Positions 37,414 to 47,358 of a stretch of DNA of 64,000 bases are shown here, one piece after another; the first letter of the stretch is position 1; each line of letters begins with the position of its first letter. Below the pieces are notes generated by a model. The model saw nothing but the letters and a program-made list of their open reading frames with translations, was not told the DNA's origin and ran no database searches. The DNA is from CAVUXJ01 sp963814975 (lineage in GTDB: Bacteria; Acidobacteriota; Vicinamibacteria; Vicinamibacterales; CAVVIG01): assembly GCA_963814975.1 (NCBI GenBank), contig CAWFFB010000035.1, forward strand, positions 496,001 through 560,000, written 5' to 3'. A program made the position numbers and the translations under genes.

Positions 37414-39438
37414 CTAATTCCTAATTTCGATCTTCAGCACATGTCCCTGCCGGACATCCGGATCGAAGCGCACGTAGTTCCACTCGCCGCGCCATGTGTA
37501 GACGGTATCGTCGTCCAGCAGGTCGCGCACGCGGTACTCGCCCGGCCTGTTGAACGGCGCGCGGACAAATCCGTGCTGCATGTGGAAAGGATCGAGGCTG
37601 ACGACGACGAAGATCGGGGTGCGTTCGCGGTTCGATCCCGGCGCGGCCGGCACCGTCTTGCTGAACGCGATGATCTGCGGGTTGTCGGTGTCGTGGAACC
37701 GCAGCGTGTTGTCGAACTGCAGCGCCGCCTCACTGTGCCTGATCGCGTTGACCCGAGCGACGAGCTCCTTGATGTGGCCGGGGCGGTCCCAATCCCACTG
37801 CCGGAACTGATACTTCTCGGAGTCGGCGTACTCCTCGCTGCCGGGCTTCACCGGTCGGTTCTCGCACAATTCGAAGCCGCTGTAAATGCCGTAGTTGGCG
37901 CCCAGGGTCGCCGCGAGGAGCAGGCGGGCCCGGAAGGCGGGCGGGCCGCCCCGCTGCAGGTACTCGTGAAGGATGTCGGGCGTATTGGCGAACAGGTTCG
38001 GCCGCAGGTATTCCCGCGCCTCGCCGCCGGTCAGCTCGGTGAAGTAGTCGATCAGCTCCGCCTTCGAATTGCGCCAGGTGAAGTAGGTGTACGACTGGCT
38101 GAATCCGCCCTTGGCCAGGTACTTCATCACCCGCGGACGTGTGAACGCTTCGGAGAGGAAGATCACGCGCGGGTCGCGGACCTGCACCTCGCGGATGAGC
38201 CACTCCCAGAACCCGAGCGGCTTGGTGTGGGGGTTGTCGACGCGGAAGATGCGCACGCCGCGATCGACCCAGAACATCGTGACCTCGAAGAGCGCCTGCC
38301 ACAGCGCCCGCCAGTCGTCCGACTCGAAGTCGAGCGGGTAGATGTCCTGGTATTTCTTCGGCGGGTTCTCGGCGTACTTGATCGTGCCGTCGGGCCGATG
38401 GCGGAACCAGTCGGGGTGTTCGCGCACCCAGGGATGATCCGGCGAGCACTGCCACGCGAGATCGAGCGCGACCTCCAGGCCGAGCCGCTCGGCTTCCTCG
38501 CGGAACGCCGCGAAGTCGTCGAGCGTCCCGAGCCCCGGCTCGACCGCCGTGTGGCCGCCGTCGGCCGACCCGATGGCCCACGGGCTTCCCGGATCGCCCG
38601 GCCCCGGCGTCGAGGCTGTTGTTGCGCCCTTTCCGGAAGCTTCGGCCGATTGGGTGGACCGGCGGCAGATACACCACGTCGAAGCCCAGGTCGGCGATGG
38701 CCGGCAGGCGGCTGGCTGCTTCTCGGAACGTCGCGCTGCGCGTCGGGTCGGGCCCCGCCGACCGCGGGAACATCTCGTACCAGGCGCCGGTGCGCGCGCG
38801 CTCCCGATCCACCCACACGCGATAGACCGGTGAAGCGGTGGCCGCCGACCGGTCCGCATAGACGTGCATCATCGCCGCGAGATCCTCGGCCGTGGCGATC
38901 GTCACGCGGCCGGCGATCGGCCCCGTGTCGGCGATGGCATCCGCCCGCGACGACAACCAGGCCGCGTCGCGGCCGCCGCTGCCGATCTGATCCGCGCGGG
39001 CCGCCGCTTCGCGCACCGCCAGCTCGCCCTCCAGCAGCTCCAGCGAAACGTCCTGGCCGGCTTCGAACTTCACCCGAACCTCGCGGCGCCACGTCTCGAA
39101 CCGGTCGACCCATGCGAGAACGGAGTATTCGTGCCACCCGATCGCCGCGACGTCGAAGCGGCCGGTCCATTCGTCGGTGCCCGGGTTCGCCAGGACCAGC
39201 GGCGTTTCCCGCCAGCCCTCCGCTCTCGTAGTGCGGACCTTCAGGTCCGCCCCTACGTCCGCGTTCATCTCCGCCGCTTCGCGCGGGGCCGGCCGGTCCC
39301 TGAGTACGGCGACGACCACGTCGTGGCCGTCGGCGAACAGGAAGGCCGTGACGTCGACGAACTCGCCCGGCGTGCGCTTGATGGGGAAGCGGCCGCCGTC
39401 GATGACCGGACGGATCTCGTCGATGACAACGCGGCCAC
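37414..39438 (-). CDS. glgE: GlgE maltosyltransferase (maltose-1-phosphate), frameshifts
   Basis: Alpha-1,4-glucan:maltose-1-phosphate maltosyltransferase. If one C is restored near 39434 the protein starts at GTG 39438 as MARVVIDEIRPVIDGGRFPI. N-domain, then YEMFPRSAGPDPTRSATFRE, VVYLPPVHPIGRSFRKGRNN; a shift near 38620 leads to GTLDDFAAFREEAERLGLEV, DNPHTKPLGFWEWLI (nucleophile Asp), VIFLSEAFTRPRVMKYLAKG (Glu). Elongates alpha-glucan from maltose-1-phosphate. A palindromic repeat is inserted in frame at 39232-39249 (GADLKVRTT). Lies 25 bases before treS. Confidence 0.85.
39232..39249. repeat. GCGGACCTTCAGGTCCGC palindrome inside glgE
   Basis: An 18-base palindrome flanked by GTAGT on one side and CCCCTACG on the other, the same form as the intergenic copies at 41871. 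Here it lies within the N-domain coding sequence of glgE and is read in frame as GADLKVRTT between two conserved segments. Confidence 0.85.
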
Positions 39439-39597
39439 TGGGTCAGTCGGTGTCAGTCGTCGAGTCGATCGCCGACTCGACGCGACTGACGGCTGCTGAC
39501 TGCCGGCTGACGACCGTCGACTGGCGACTCGTCTGACGCTGTCCCGCATCAGCGCTCCGCGCCGACCGCGACCGGTTCGGGCTCCAACGCGGCTGGC

Positions 39598-41781
39598 TCA
39601 GGCTCGGCCTCGGGCGTGGGGCTGCGCCGCCGAGCGGCGTCGTTCCCGCAGCGGCGGAACGAGCCGGAACACCGCCATCGAACGGCCCTCCAGCGGATAA
39701 CTGACGCCGGGCCGGAACAGCAGATCGGCTGTCTGCTCGTCGACGGTGTCGACCAGCCGCTGCCATTGCTGGTCGGCCTCGAGCGGCGGGAGCGTGAACG
39801 GCACCGTGTCGGTGTGGGCGTTCATCAGGACGAGCAGCGTGTCGCCCGTGATCTGCTCGCCCTTTTCGTCGACCTCTTCGATCGCATTGCCCGAGAGCAG
39901 CATGCCGAGGCTGCGGACGAAGTCGGCGTTCCAGGCGTCGTCGGCCATCTCGGCGCCGTCCGGCGCCAGCCACGCGACGTCCTTGACCTCGCCGCCGCGG
40001 ATGCTGCGGCCCTGGAAGTAGCGCCGCCGCCGCAGCACCGGCTGCGACACGCGCAGGTGCACGAGCTGCGCGACGAACTGGCAGAACGCCTCTTTCTCGG
40101 GCGTCGGCGTCCAGTCGATCCAGGTCAGCTCGTTGTCCTGGCAGTACGCGTTGTTGTTGCCCTGCTGGCGTGCGCGCCGAGCTCGTCGCCGTGGCTGATC
40201 ATCGGCACGCCCTGCGACAGGAGGAGCGTCGCCATGAAATTGCGCATCTGGCGCGCGGCGCAGCTCGGCGATCGCCGGGTCGTCGGTCGGCCCTTCGACG
40301 CCGCAGTTCCAGCTCAGGTTGTTGTTCTCGCCGTCGCGGTTGTCCTCGAGGTTCGCCTCGTTGTGCTTCTCGTTGTAGCTGACGAGATCGTTCAGCGTGA
40401 AGCCGTCGTGCGCGGTGACGAAGTTGATGCTCGCGTACGGCTTGCGCCCGCTGTGGGCGTAGAGATCGTTGCTGCCGGAGAGCCGCGTCGCCAGCTCCGA
40501 CACCGTCCCGCCGTCGCCGCGCCAGAACCGGCGCACCGTGTCGCGATACTTGCCGTTCCATTCCGTCCACAGCACGGGGAAGTTGCCGACCTGGTAGCCG
40601 CCCTGGCCGAGGTCCCACGGCTCGGCGATGAGCTTCACCTGCGACAGCACCGGGTCCTGGTGGATGATGTCGAAGAAGCTCGCCAGCCGGTCGACGTCGA
40701 ACAGCTCGCGCGCGAGCGCGCTGGCCAGGTCGAACCGGAACCCGTCGACGTGCATCTCGTTCACCCAGTAGCGCAGGCTGTCCATGATCAGCTGCAGCAC
40801 CTGGGGACTCCGCATGTTGAGCGTGTTGCCGCAGCCGGTGAAGTCCATGTAGTAGCGCGGGTCGTCGCTCACGAGCCGGTAGTACGAGGCGTTGTCGATC
40901 CCCTTGAACGACAGCGTCGGCCCGAGCTGATTGCCCTCGGCGGTGTGGTTGTAGACGACGTCGAGGATCACTTCGAGGCCGGCGGCATGGAGCGCGCGCA
41001 CCATCCGCTTGAACTCGCGGACCGCGCCCGCCGGCGTGCTCGACGCGGCGAATCGCCGTTCGGGCGCGAAGTAGCCGTAGCTGTTGTATCCCCAGTAGTT
41101 CGTCAGCCCCTTTTCCTCGAGGTGCCGATCGCGCGCGTGGTGGTGCACCGGCATCAGCTCGACCGCGGTCACGCCCAGCTGCTTGAGATGGTTGATCGCC
41201 GGCTTCCGTGGTGAGCGCTTCGTAGGTGCCGCGAAGCCGTTCGGGGATGCTCGGGATGGCGCTTCGAAAACCCGCGGACGTGCATCTCGTAGATGACCGT
41301 GTCGATGCCACGGCGTGCGCGGCGGCCGATCGTCGCCCCAGGTGAACGCCGGATCGACGACCGCGGCCAGCGGGGCGAACGGCGGCGTTGTCGCGGTCGT
41401 CGACGCGACAGGTCGGCCTCGGGGTCGCCGACGCGATATCCGAACATCTCGTCGGCCCATCGAATCATACGCGCGACCGACTTCGCGTATGGATCCATGA
41501 CAACCTTGTTCGGATTGAAACGGTGGCCCTGCCGCAGGTTCGTAGGGGCCGTGGACCCGGTAACCGTAGAGCTGGTTCGGCCGGATGTCGGGGAAGAAGC
41601 CGTGCCAGACCATGTCGGTCTGTTCGGGCAGCGCGATGCACGCCGATTCTTCCGTCGCGTTTACCGAGTCAAACAGGCACAGTTCGACTTTGGTCGCGTG
41701 CGCGGAAAAGAGCGCGAAGTTGACGCCGACGCCCGTCCACGTCGCGCCGAGGGGATAGGGCTCGCCCGGCCACACTCGCAC
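39598..41781 (-). CDS. glgX: Glycogen debranching enzyme GlgX, multiple frameshifts
   Basis: About 727 codons. GH13 isoamylase type: GEPYPLGATWTGVGVNFALF, WHGFFPDIRPNQLYGYRVHG, VTAVELMPVHHHARDRHLEE, LEVILDVVYNHTAEGNQLGP, MHVDGFRFDLASALARE (nucleophile Asp), KLIAEPWDLGQGGYQVGNFP (Glu), VTAHDGFTLNDLVSYNEKHN (Asp). Two blocks are out of frame: about 41525-41205 (where FGYRVGDPEADLSR and YEMHVRGFSKRHP lie in other frames) and about 40255-40165 (FMATLLLSQGVPMISHGDE in another frame). About eight indels with the overall frame restored. Removes side chains from glycogen-like glucan. Confidence 0.85.
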   Translation of the reverse strand: MRVWPGEPYPLGATWTGVGVNFALFSAHATKVELCLFDSVNATEESACIALPEQTDMVWHGFFPDIRPNQLYGYRVHGPYEPAAGPPFQSEQGCHGSIREVGRAYDSMGRRDVRISRRRPRGRPVASTTATTPPFAPLAAVVDPAFTWGDDRPPRTPWHRHGHLRDARPRVFEAPSRASPNGFAAPTKRSPRKPAINHLKQLGVTAVELMPVHHHARDRHLEEKGLTNYWGYNSYGYFAPERRFAASSTPAGAVREFKRMVRALHAAGLEVILDVVYNHTAEGNQLGPTLSFKGIDNASYYRLVSDDPRYYMDFTGCGNTLNMRSPQVLQLIMDSLRYWVNEMHVDGFRFDLASALARELFDVDRLASFFDIIHQDPVLSQVKLIAEPWDLGQGGYQVGNFPVLWTEWNGKYRDTVRRFWRGDGGTVSELATRLSGSNDLYAHSGRKPYASINFVTAHDGFTLNDLVSYNEKHNEANLEDNRDGENNNLSWNCGVEGPTDDPAIAELRRAPDAQFHGDAPPVAGRADDQPRRRARRARQQGNNNAYCQDNELTWIDWTPTPEKEAFCQFVAQLVHLRVSQPVLRRRRYFQGRSIRGGEVKDVAWLAPDGAEMADDAWNADFVRSLGMLLSGNAIEEVDEKGEQITGDTLLVLMNAHTDTVPFTLPPLEADQQWQRLVDTVDEQTADLLFRPGVSYPLEGRSMAVFRLVPPLRERRRSAAQPHARGRA

Positions 41782-41816
41782 GGATGAGGCTGGATCATCT
41801 TTTGTGCCAGGTATCA

Positions 41817-41888
41817 GCAGGCCTAGAGGCCTGCACTACGTTCGTGGGCCTGACACTTGAGCTCCGTAGTGCGGACCTTCAGGTCCGC
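41817..41888. repeat. Two palindromes downstream of sulfite-oxidase-like gene
   Basis: GCAGGCCTAGAGGCCTGC at 41817-41834 followed by CACTACG, and GCGGACCTTCAGGTCCGC at 41871-41888 preceded by CGTAGT. Same family as the repeats at 31643, 39232 and 42664; convergently placed after the gene ending at 41891. Confidence 0.85.
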
Positions 41889-41890
41889 CC

Positions 41891-42610
41891 TTAATCCCCC
41901 GTGGAATACCGATCGTTGAACCACGGCTCCGCGGAATTCGAGTAGCCGCGCACCTCCCAGAATCCCTTTTGATCGTCTGCGAGGAACTCGATCTTGCGGA
42001 TCCACTTCGTGCCCTTCCACGCATAGAGCTTGGGCGTGATCATGCGGACGGGACCGCCGTGCTCGTGGGGCAGCGGATGGCCCTCCCAGGTGTGGACCAG
42101 CAGGACGTCGTCCTCGATCGCCCGATCGAGCGGCAGGTTCGTGGTGTAGGGGATGAACGTGCCCGGCGCGAAGTCGTAGCCGGTGCAGAGGACGAACCGG
42201 GCCTCGTCTGTCGGCACGACCAGCTCGGCGAGCGTCTTGAACCGCACGCCGCGCCAGCGGTTGTCGAAGCGCGACCACGTCGTCACGCAGTGAAAATCGC
42301 TGACGTCGTCGACCTGCGGCAGCGCCAGGAACGCGTCCCAGTCGAGCGTCACCGGGTTGTCGACCAGTCCGCCGACCTCGAGCTTCCAGGTGCCGCGGTC
42401 GACCTCCGGCTGCTCGCCCAGATCAAGCACCGGCCAGTTCTTCACTTCGTGCTGGCCGACGGGCAGCTGGGGCATCCCGTGCCGGTTCTGCGTGCCTGAG
42501 CCTTCGGGCGGCTGGCCGCGGAACTTCACGTTCACATCGCCCTTGTCCAGACTGATCTGCCGGTCGATGTACTTGCGCCGGCGCGCGACGAGATCTGACG
42601 ACTGGGACAT
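41891..42610 (-). CDS. Sulfite-oxidase-like molybdopterin oxidoreductase (YuiH type)
   Basis: 239 aa, no signal peptide. The molybdopterin domain of the sulfite oxidase superfamily: WKLEVGGLVDNPVTLDWDAF, DVSDFHCVTTWSRFDNRWRG with the Mo-ligand Cys, RFVLCTGYDFAPGTF, LLVHTWEGHPLPHEHGGPVR and YAWKGTKWIRKIEFL. Length fits the short cytosolic type without a haem or dimerisation domain. Electron partner and substrate unknown. Intact. Confidence 0.88.
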   Translation of the reverse strand: MSQSSDLVARRRKYIDRQISLDKGDVNVKFRGQPPEGSGTQNRHGMPQLPVGQHEVKNWPVLDLGEQPEVDRGTWKLEVGGLVDNPVTLDWDAFLALPQVDDVSDFHCVTTWSRFDNRWRGVRFKTLAELVVPTDEARFVLCTGYDFAPGTFIPYTTNLPLDRAIEDDVLLVHTWEGHPLPHEHGGPVRMITPKLYAWKGTKWIRKIEFLADDQKGFWEVRGYSNSAEPWFNDRYSTGD

Positions 42611-42663
42611 ACGGCTCCCAGTTTCTCATGGTCCGATGCGTGGTTCGATGCGTAGATCGTAGC

Positions 42664-42735
42664 GTCCGGCTTTAGCCGGACCTCGATCGAGTCCGCCTAA
42701 AGGCGGACACTACGATGGCCGCCTGAAGGCGGACC
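42664..42735. repeat. Three palindromic repeats between sulfite-oxidase-like and HD-GYP genes
   Basis: GTCCGGCTTTAGCCGGAC at 42664, GTCCGCCTAAAGGCGGAC at 42691 and GCCGCCTGAAGGCGGA near 42719. Copies are joined by CACTACGATG/CTACG spacers. Two stem sequences (CCGGCT and CCGCCT types) alternate. Confidence 0.88.
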
Positions 42736-42745
42736 CTACGAACGT

Positions 42746-45214
42746 CTACGACGCGGTTGGCTGCGGACGGGCTTTGTACACCGACGTGAGCAGGAACTCC
42801 GGCCAGGGCGCACGGGATTCGCGTGCGGCGGCTCGGCGGGCGGCCTTGTCGCGGTACATGCGATGGTCGGCTTCGGCGAGAAGCGCTTCGTAGCTCGTGC
42901 CGTCGTGCGGGAACACAGCGGCGCCGGCGCTGGCCGCGAGGCGCAGGGTCTTGCCGGCGCGGACCTCGATCTCGATCTGGCTGACCCGCTCCTGCAGCTC
43001 GCGGCGCTTGGCCTCGACCGCTTCGCGAGAGCACTCCGCGAGCACGATGATGAACTCGTCGCCTGCGTAGCGCACGCACAGGTCGTACGACCGCAGCGCG
43101 CTCTGGAGCGCTTCGGCGACTTCACGCAGCGCGCGGTCGCCGACGTGGTGGCCGTAGGTGTCGTTGATCGTCTTGAACTCGTCGATGTCCATGACGATGA
43201 GGCCGAGCTCGCGCTCGAGACGCTCGGCGCGGACGAGCTCGCGCGCGAGGTGCGCGAACATCGAGCGCCGGTTCGGCAGCGAGGTCAGCGGGTCGGTCAG
43301 CGAGTCCTCCTGCGTCTGCTCGAACACGATCGAGTTGTGGATCACCGGGCCCGCCTGCTCGGCGACCCGTTCGAGCAGCCGGCGGTGGTCTTCGGTGTAG
43401 CGATTCGGCTGTGTGTGGAACAGCGTCAGGCAGCCGATGAACGTGTCGTTGACGGTGAGCGGCGTGACGATTGCGGAGTGCAAGCCGTGATCTGAGTCGA
43501 GCCCCAGCGCGTCGAACGTCAGCGCGGGTCGGCGTTCACCAGCGTGCGGCGGTTGCGCGCCGCCCAGCCGGCCAGCCCCTGGCCGAGCGCGAGCGTGGTG
43601 TTCAGCAGCGGCTCGGTCCCGACTGCCCGACACGAACCGGCATTTCAACGTCAGGCCGTCGGGCTGCATCAGGTACAGCGTGCACCCCGACCAGGGCACG
43701 ATTTTCTTCAGCTTCGACGAGATGAGCGCCATCGTATCGGTGATGCCGAGGCTGGTGCCCATCGCCTGCGCGATTTCGTACAGCGCGTAGATCTCCTTGT
43801 GCGCGAGCGCGATGTTCTCGAACGCGTTCGGCCCCGCGCCGTACGGCACGCCCGAGGCAGCCGCATCCGCGGCGACTCGCGGCGGCTGGTTCACGTGCTC
43901 GGTCAGCTCCACGGCCTCGGCCTGTTCGAGCAGGGCTCGGCAGAATCTCGATGAAGGTGGACGTCAGGCGCGGATCGAGCGCGCGTCCCGTCTCGTGCCG
44001 GAGCAGGGCGATCGCGCTGTCGTGGCTGAGCGCCTTGTGGTACGGCCGCTCGGTCGTCACCGCGTCGTAGTAATCGACGATCGTCAGGATGCGGGCGCCG
44101 ATCGGGAATGTCTGTGCCGGCCAGCCCCTGCGGATAGCCCTTGCCGTCCCAGCGCTCGTGATGGCTGAGGATGAGCGGCGCCACGGGATACGGGAATGGA
44201 ACCGCGGCGATGATCTCGGCGCCCACCTGCGGGTGCACGCGGATCTTCTGGAACTCCTCCTGCGTCAACGGCCCGGGCTTCGACAGGATGTGCTCCGGCA
44301 CCGCCAGCTTGCCGATGTCGTGCAGCAGCGCGGCGGTCTTGACGCCCTGGATGTCGGCAGGGCAGAGGCCGGCCGCCTTCGCGAGGCCAACGGCGTAGAG
44401 CTGGACGCGGCGGATGTGCGACTGCGTGTGCTGATCCTTGGCGTCGATCGCCCGCGCCAGGGCCTCGATGGTCGCCAGGTGCAGATCCGACGTCTGCTGG
44501 ACGTGGCGCTGCTCGTCCTCGACGCGGCCCATGTACACCTTGTAGGTCCGGTACATCAGATAGACCGGCGCAAAGGTCAGCGGGGTTACCCACCAGCCGG
44601 CGTGCGCGATCAGCCACAACGCGAGCGCGGCCGTTCCGGCGCCGACGAAGTAGCTTGGCGCGCTCCAGAGGAAGTTGGTGTACCAGGTCGTCGTGATCCG
44701 CTCGTTGGACGACAGCGAGATGGCCGTGGCGATGAGCCCGGTGTTCAGCAGGAAATACACCGTCGCGGCGCCGACGAGTGGGCGCGCCATCGTCGCCAGG
44801 GCGTTCTCTGGTCCGGCGTGCGCCAGCAGCCGGAACGCAAGCCCGGCGCCCTGGACCGTGACGATCAGCGAGGCGATGTTGAACAGCGTCCGGTACAGCG
44901 GGCTGCGCTCGCGCTTGTTGTTCAAGTGGCTCTGGGCGAACGCACTCGATGCCGCGACCACCATCGTCGCGTCGGCGCCGAGAGCGAGCAGCGACGCGAA
45001 GTCGACCGCGTACGACACCGACATCGTCGAGCCGCCCGACGTCAGCGGCAGCTTCACCTTCAAAGCGGCGGCCGCAGACGACAGCAGCGTCAGGACGAGG
45101 AAGAGCAGCGGCTCGATCGACCCGAATCGAGAAGAGGCGGGTGAAGAACAGCAGCGCCCCGGCGGCGAGCACGGCCATCACGTACAGCCGTGCGCGGAAT
45201 GGCAGCTGGTTCAT
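42746..45214 (-). CDS. Membrane HD-GYP / GAF / GGDEF cyclic-di-GMP protein, frameshifts
   Basis: One gene over four frames, about 820 codons. MNQLPFRARLYVMAVLAAGA starts a multi-span membrane sensor (LLFLVLTLLSSAAAALKVK after a shift near 45115; FASLLALGADATMVVAASSA). HD-GYP: HTQSHIRRVQLYAVGLA, LLHDIGKLAVPEHILSKPGP, SHHERWDGKGYPQGLAGTDI. Shifts near 44103 and 43950 join TERPYHKALSHDSAIALLR to AVELTEHVNQ. GAF: YALYEIAQAMGTSLGI with a compensated block 43625-43525. GGDEF: DPLTSLPNRRSMFAHLA, IVMDIDEFKTINDTYGHH, VRYAGDEFIIVLAE (AGDEF). It can in principle both make and degrade c-di-GMP. Confidence 0.85.
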
Positions 45215-45816
45215 CAATGCACCCGCGGCGACGTGGCGACCCACTGGTCGCTCCAGTCGTCCTTCAGCACCGACCACAGCACCTGGTCGACGTACTCGCC
45301 CCGCCGCCGCGCGGAACGCCGGAGGATGCCCTCCTGGACCGCGCCGAGTTTCCGGAGCGCGCCGTTGGCGCGGCCGTTCTGCAGCTGCACGCGCGCCTCG
45401 AGCCTGTGCGCGCCGATCACGTTGAAGGCAAACCCGCACACCAGACGTGCGGTTTCGATGAACAGGCCGGCGCCCCGCGCCGACGGCGCCAGCGTGCACT
45501 CCCATTCCGCCGTCTCGAACGCCGGATCGAGGGCGCGCACCTGCGCCATGCCGGCCACGGCGCTGAGCGACGCATTGAGCACGACGTAGGTGAAGGCGGC
45601 GCCCATCTCGCGATCGCGAGCGGCTCGCTCGATGAACAGCTGGACGGCGACCTCGTCGATCGTGTCTTCGATGCCGAACCGGGCGGCATCTTCAACCGAT
45701 AGGAGGTCGACCAGCGGCCCGAGGTCGTCGGACGTCGGCTCGCGCAGCGCCACGTGGCGCGCCGTCAACGTCGGCAACTCCCGCCGCCAAGACGCGATGC
45801 CTGTTTCCTGCACCAC
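45214..45816 (-). CDS. GNAT-family N-acetyltransferase
   Basis: About 200 aa from GTG 45816, chosen for the AAGGA upstream. LPTLTARHVALREPTSDDLG, FTYVVLNASLSAVAGMAQVR, WECTLAPSARGAGLFIETAR (acetyl-CoA loop, RGAG in place of the usual QxxGxG/A), GAHRLEARVQLQNGRANGAL, GILRRSARRRGEYVDQVLW: RimJ/RimL-like. Its TGA overlaps the ATG of the HD-GYP gene (TGATG), so translation is coupled. Possibly acetylates a ribosomal protein or small molecule; target unknown. Confidence 0.85.
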   Translation of the reverse strand: MVQETGIASWRRELPTLTARHVALREPTSDDLGPLVDLLSVEDAARFGIEDTIDEVAVQLFIERAARDREMGAAFTYVVLNASLSAVAGMAQVRALDPAFETAEWECTLAPSARGAGLFIETARLVCGFAFNVIGAHRLEARVQLQNGRANGALRKLGAVQEGILRRSARRRGEYVDQVLWSVLKDDWSDQWVATSPRVH

Positions 45817-46072
45817 ACTTATCCTTGCCACTCGGTCGAGCAACTTCGACGCCAAGCCCGGCAGTAGTTCTAAGTCGCATGTTGTGTGAGAGTTAGACCG
45901 ATACAAGGGTCGGCAGGGCACCCGGCCCATGTGCGTTTATACGACTGAAACGCCATCGCGGCCCGGCCCCTCGTCTGTTACCTTAAGCCGGAGCAATGAC
46001 TTACGCGATTGTGTTGCAATTCGGGACACGTGACTCAAATCGGGCCACGTTCAGGGCATCCAACTGAGTCCG

Positions 46073-46542
46073 ATGGACAAGGAACCGAAGCGGCCGCGGT
46101 CTGACGACCGCGATTTCCTGGACCGGCTTTCCGATCTCGATCGGAACCTGCCGGTCTCTGGAGATCCCGCGGGAAGCGCCGCGAACGACGCCTATGGTGA
46201 ATTCGCCGAACGGCGCCGATCGTCCGCTGCCGCACCGCGTGATCCGCGCCCGCTGCTCGAGTTGTTCCCACCCGTGGAGCCGGATCCGGATCCGGCCGAC
46301 TCGGTGTATCAGAGCGTGAGTTCCCCTCCCGTCGGCGAGGCAACGGCGTCGACGAACCGCCATCCGACGAGGTCTTCGCCGAGGAAGACCTGGACACGAC
46401 GGAATCCGCGCAAGGATTCGCCGGTACGGCCGGCATGGCCGCAGCGTTCCTGCTGGCGATGGCTGCCGGCGCGACTGCCGCCGCTTATGTGTTTCGCGCC
46501 GACCTTGCGGCCATCATTGCCGCGTGGCAGCAGGCGCCCTGA
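46073..46542 (+). CDS. Unrecognised protein with C-terminal membrane span, one frameshift
   Basis: MDKEPKRPRSDDRDFLDRLS, LDRNLPVSGDPAGSAANDAY then a proline-rich acidic middle. Near 46325 the frame changes to DEVFAEEDLDTTESAQGFAG and a C-terminal hydrophobic span MAAAFLLAMAAGATAAAYVF, ending at TGA 46540. The layout, a soluble N-terminus anchored by one C-terminal helix, is seen in cytoplasmic-membrane scaffold proteins. No family recognised. Confidence 0.5.
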
Positions 46543-46566
46543 TCACAGCCAGCGTCCAGCACCTGG

Positions 46567-46809
46567 CTAGGACTTGATCTCCGGCGCGTTGTGCTGCGCG
46601 CGTGGTCCGTACGGATCGGCCTGTCCGTCGGGTTGCCCGGGCGCCGGGTTTTGAACGGTGCCGCGCGTGACATCTCCGGCTCCCGGCGGCGTTCTCGGAC
46701 CGAGTTGCACTTTGCCTTTGCCGATTTCCTTCACGAGGTACGGAACGAGTAGTGCGGCGAAGAGCGCAAGAGCCAGCAAGACTCCAAGGCCGAGCTCCAG
46801 TCCAGTCAT
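46567..46809 (-). CDS. Small membrane protein with proline/glycine-rich tail
   Basis: 80 aa from ATG 46809, with GGAGG seven bases upstream. MTGLELGLGVLLALALFAAL then LVPYLVKEIGKGKVQLGPRT: one transmembrane helix followed by a polar tail. No family recognised. Convergent with the preceding gene and divergent from the BON gene. Confidence 0.55.
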   Translation of the reverse strand: MTGLELGLGVLLALALFAALLVPYLVKEIGKGKVQLGPRTPPGAGDVTRGTVQNPAPGQPDGQADPYGPRAQHNAPEIKS

Positions 46810-46925
46810 CGAGATCCTCCGCAGTTGTGTTGAGCAACTCATGTGCCGTGAACGCAAGGGCAAGGGCTAAGGGCTCAAGGGCTAGAGGGCACGGGGTTTG
46901 AACCCGCACTGCGGTGGAGGTAGTC

Positions 46926-47345
46926 ATGCGCGCGCTGAGATTTCTGTTCGTGCTGCTCCTGCTCGGCGGTCTCGCGTTCCTGCTGCTGGGGTACTGGGCG
47001 GGCCGATCGGCCGGCCGAGTTGACGGGACCGCAAACGTCGGCACTTCCGGAATCGACACCGAACGCGCGCGCGAGCGCGCAGCTCAACTGGGCGAGCGCG
47101 CGGCGGTCGCGTCGGCGAAGGCCGGCGAAGTCGTGCGCGACGCTTCGATCACCTCGAAGATCGTCGCGAAGATGGCGCTCGACGATCTGGTGAAGGCGAG
47201 AACGATCGACGTGACGACCGATGGGCCGATCGTGACGTTGAGCGGCCGCGTGCACTCGCAAACCGAACGCGAGCGCGCCTTACGCCTCGCGCGCGAGACC
47301 GAAGGCGTGCAGCAGGTGATCGATCGACTGAGAATCGAGCCGTAG
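46926..47345 (+). CDS. BON-domain membrane-anchored protein
   Basis: 139 aa from ATG 46926 (GGAGGTAG upstream). N-terminal anchor RFLFVLLLLGGLAFLLLGYW, an Ala/Arg-rich linker, and a BON domain: DASITSKIVAKMALDDLVKA, RTIDVTTDGPIVTLSGRVHS, ALRLARETEGVQQVIDRLRI. BON domains bind phospholipids and protect the envelope under stress. Intact, convergent with the next gene. Confidence 0.88.
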   Translation: MRALRFLFVLLLLGGLAFLLLGYWAGRSAGRVDGTANVGTSGIDTERARERAAQLGERAAVASAKAGEVVRDASITSKIVAKMALDDLVKARTIDVTTDGPIVTLSGRVHSQTERERALRLARETEGVQQVIDRLRIEP

Positions 47346-47358
47346 TGAGCATCAGGAC

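Noticed and set aside
36399..39231. Very long plus-strand frames opposite treS and glgE
   Set aside because: Antisense shadows caused by high GC; the minus strand carries the catalytic motifs.
47084..47352. Minus-strand open frame overlapping the BON gene
   Set aside because: It is the extension of the exported 47908 gene's first frame past its frameshift and mirrors the BON coding sequence.
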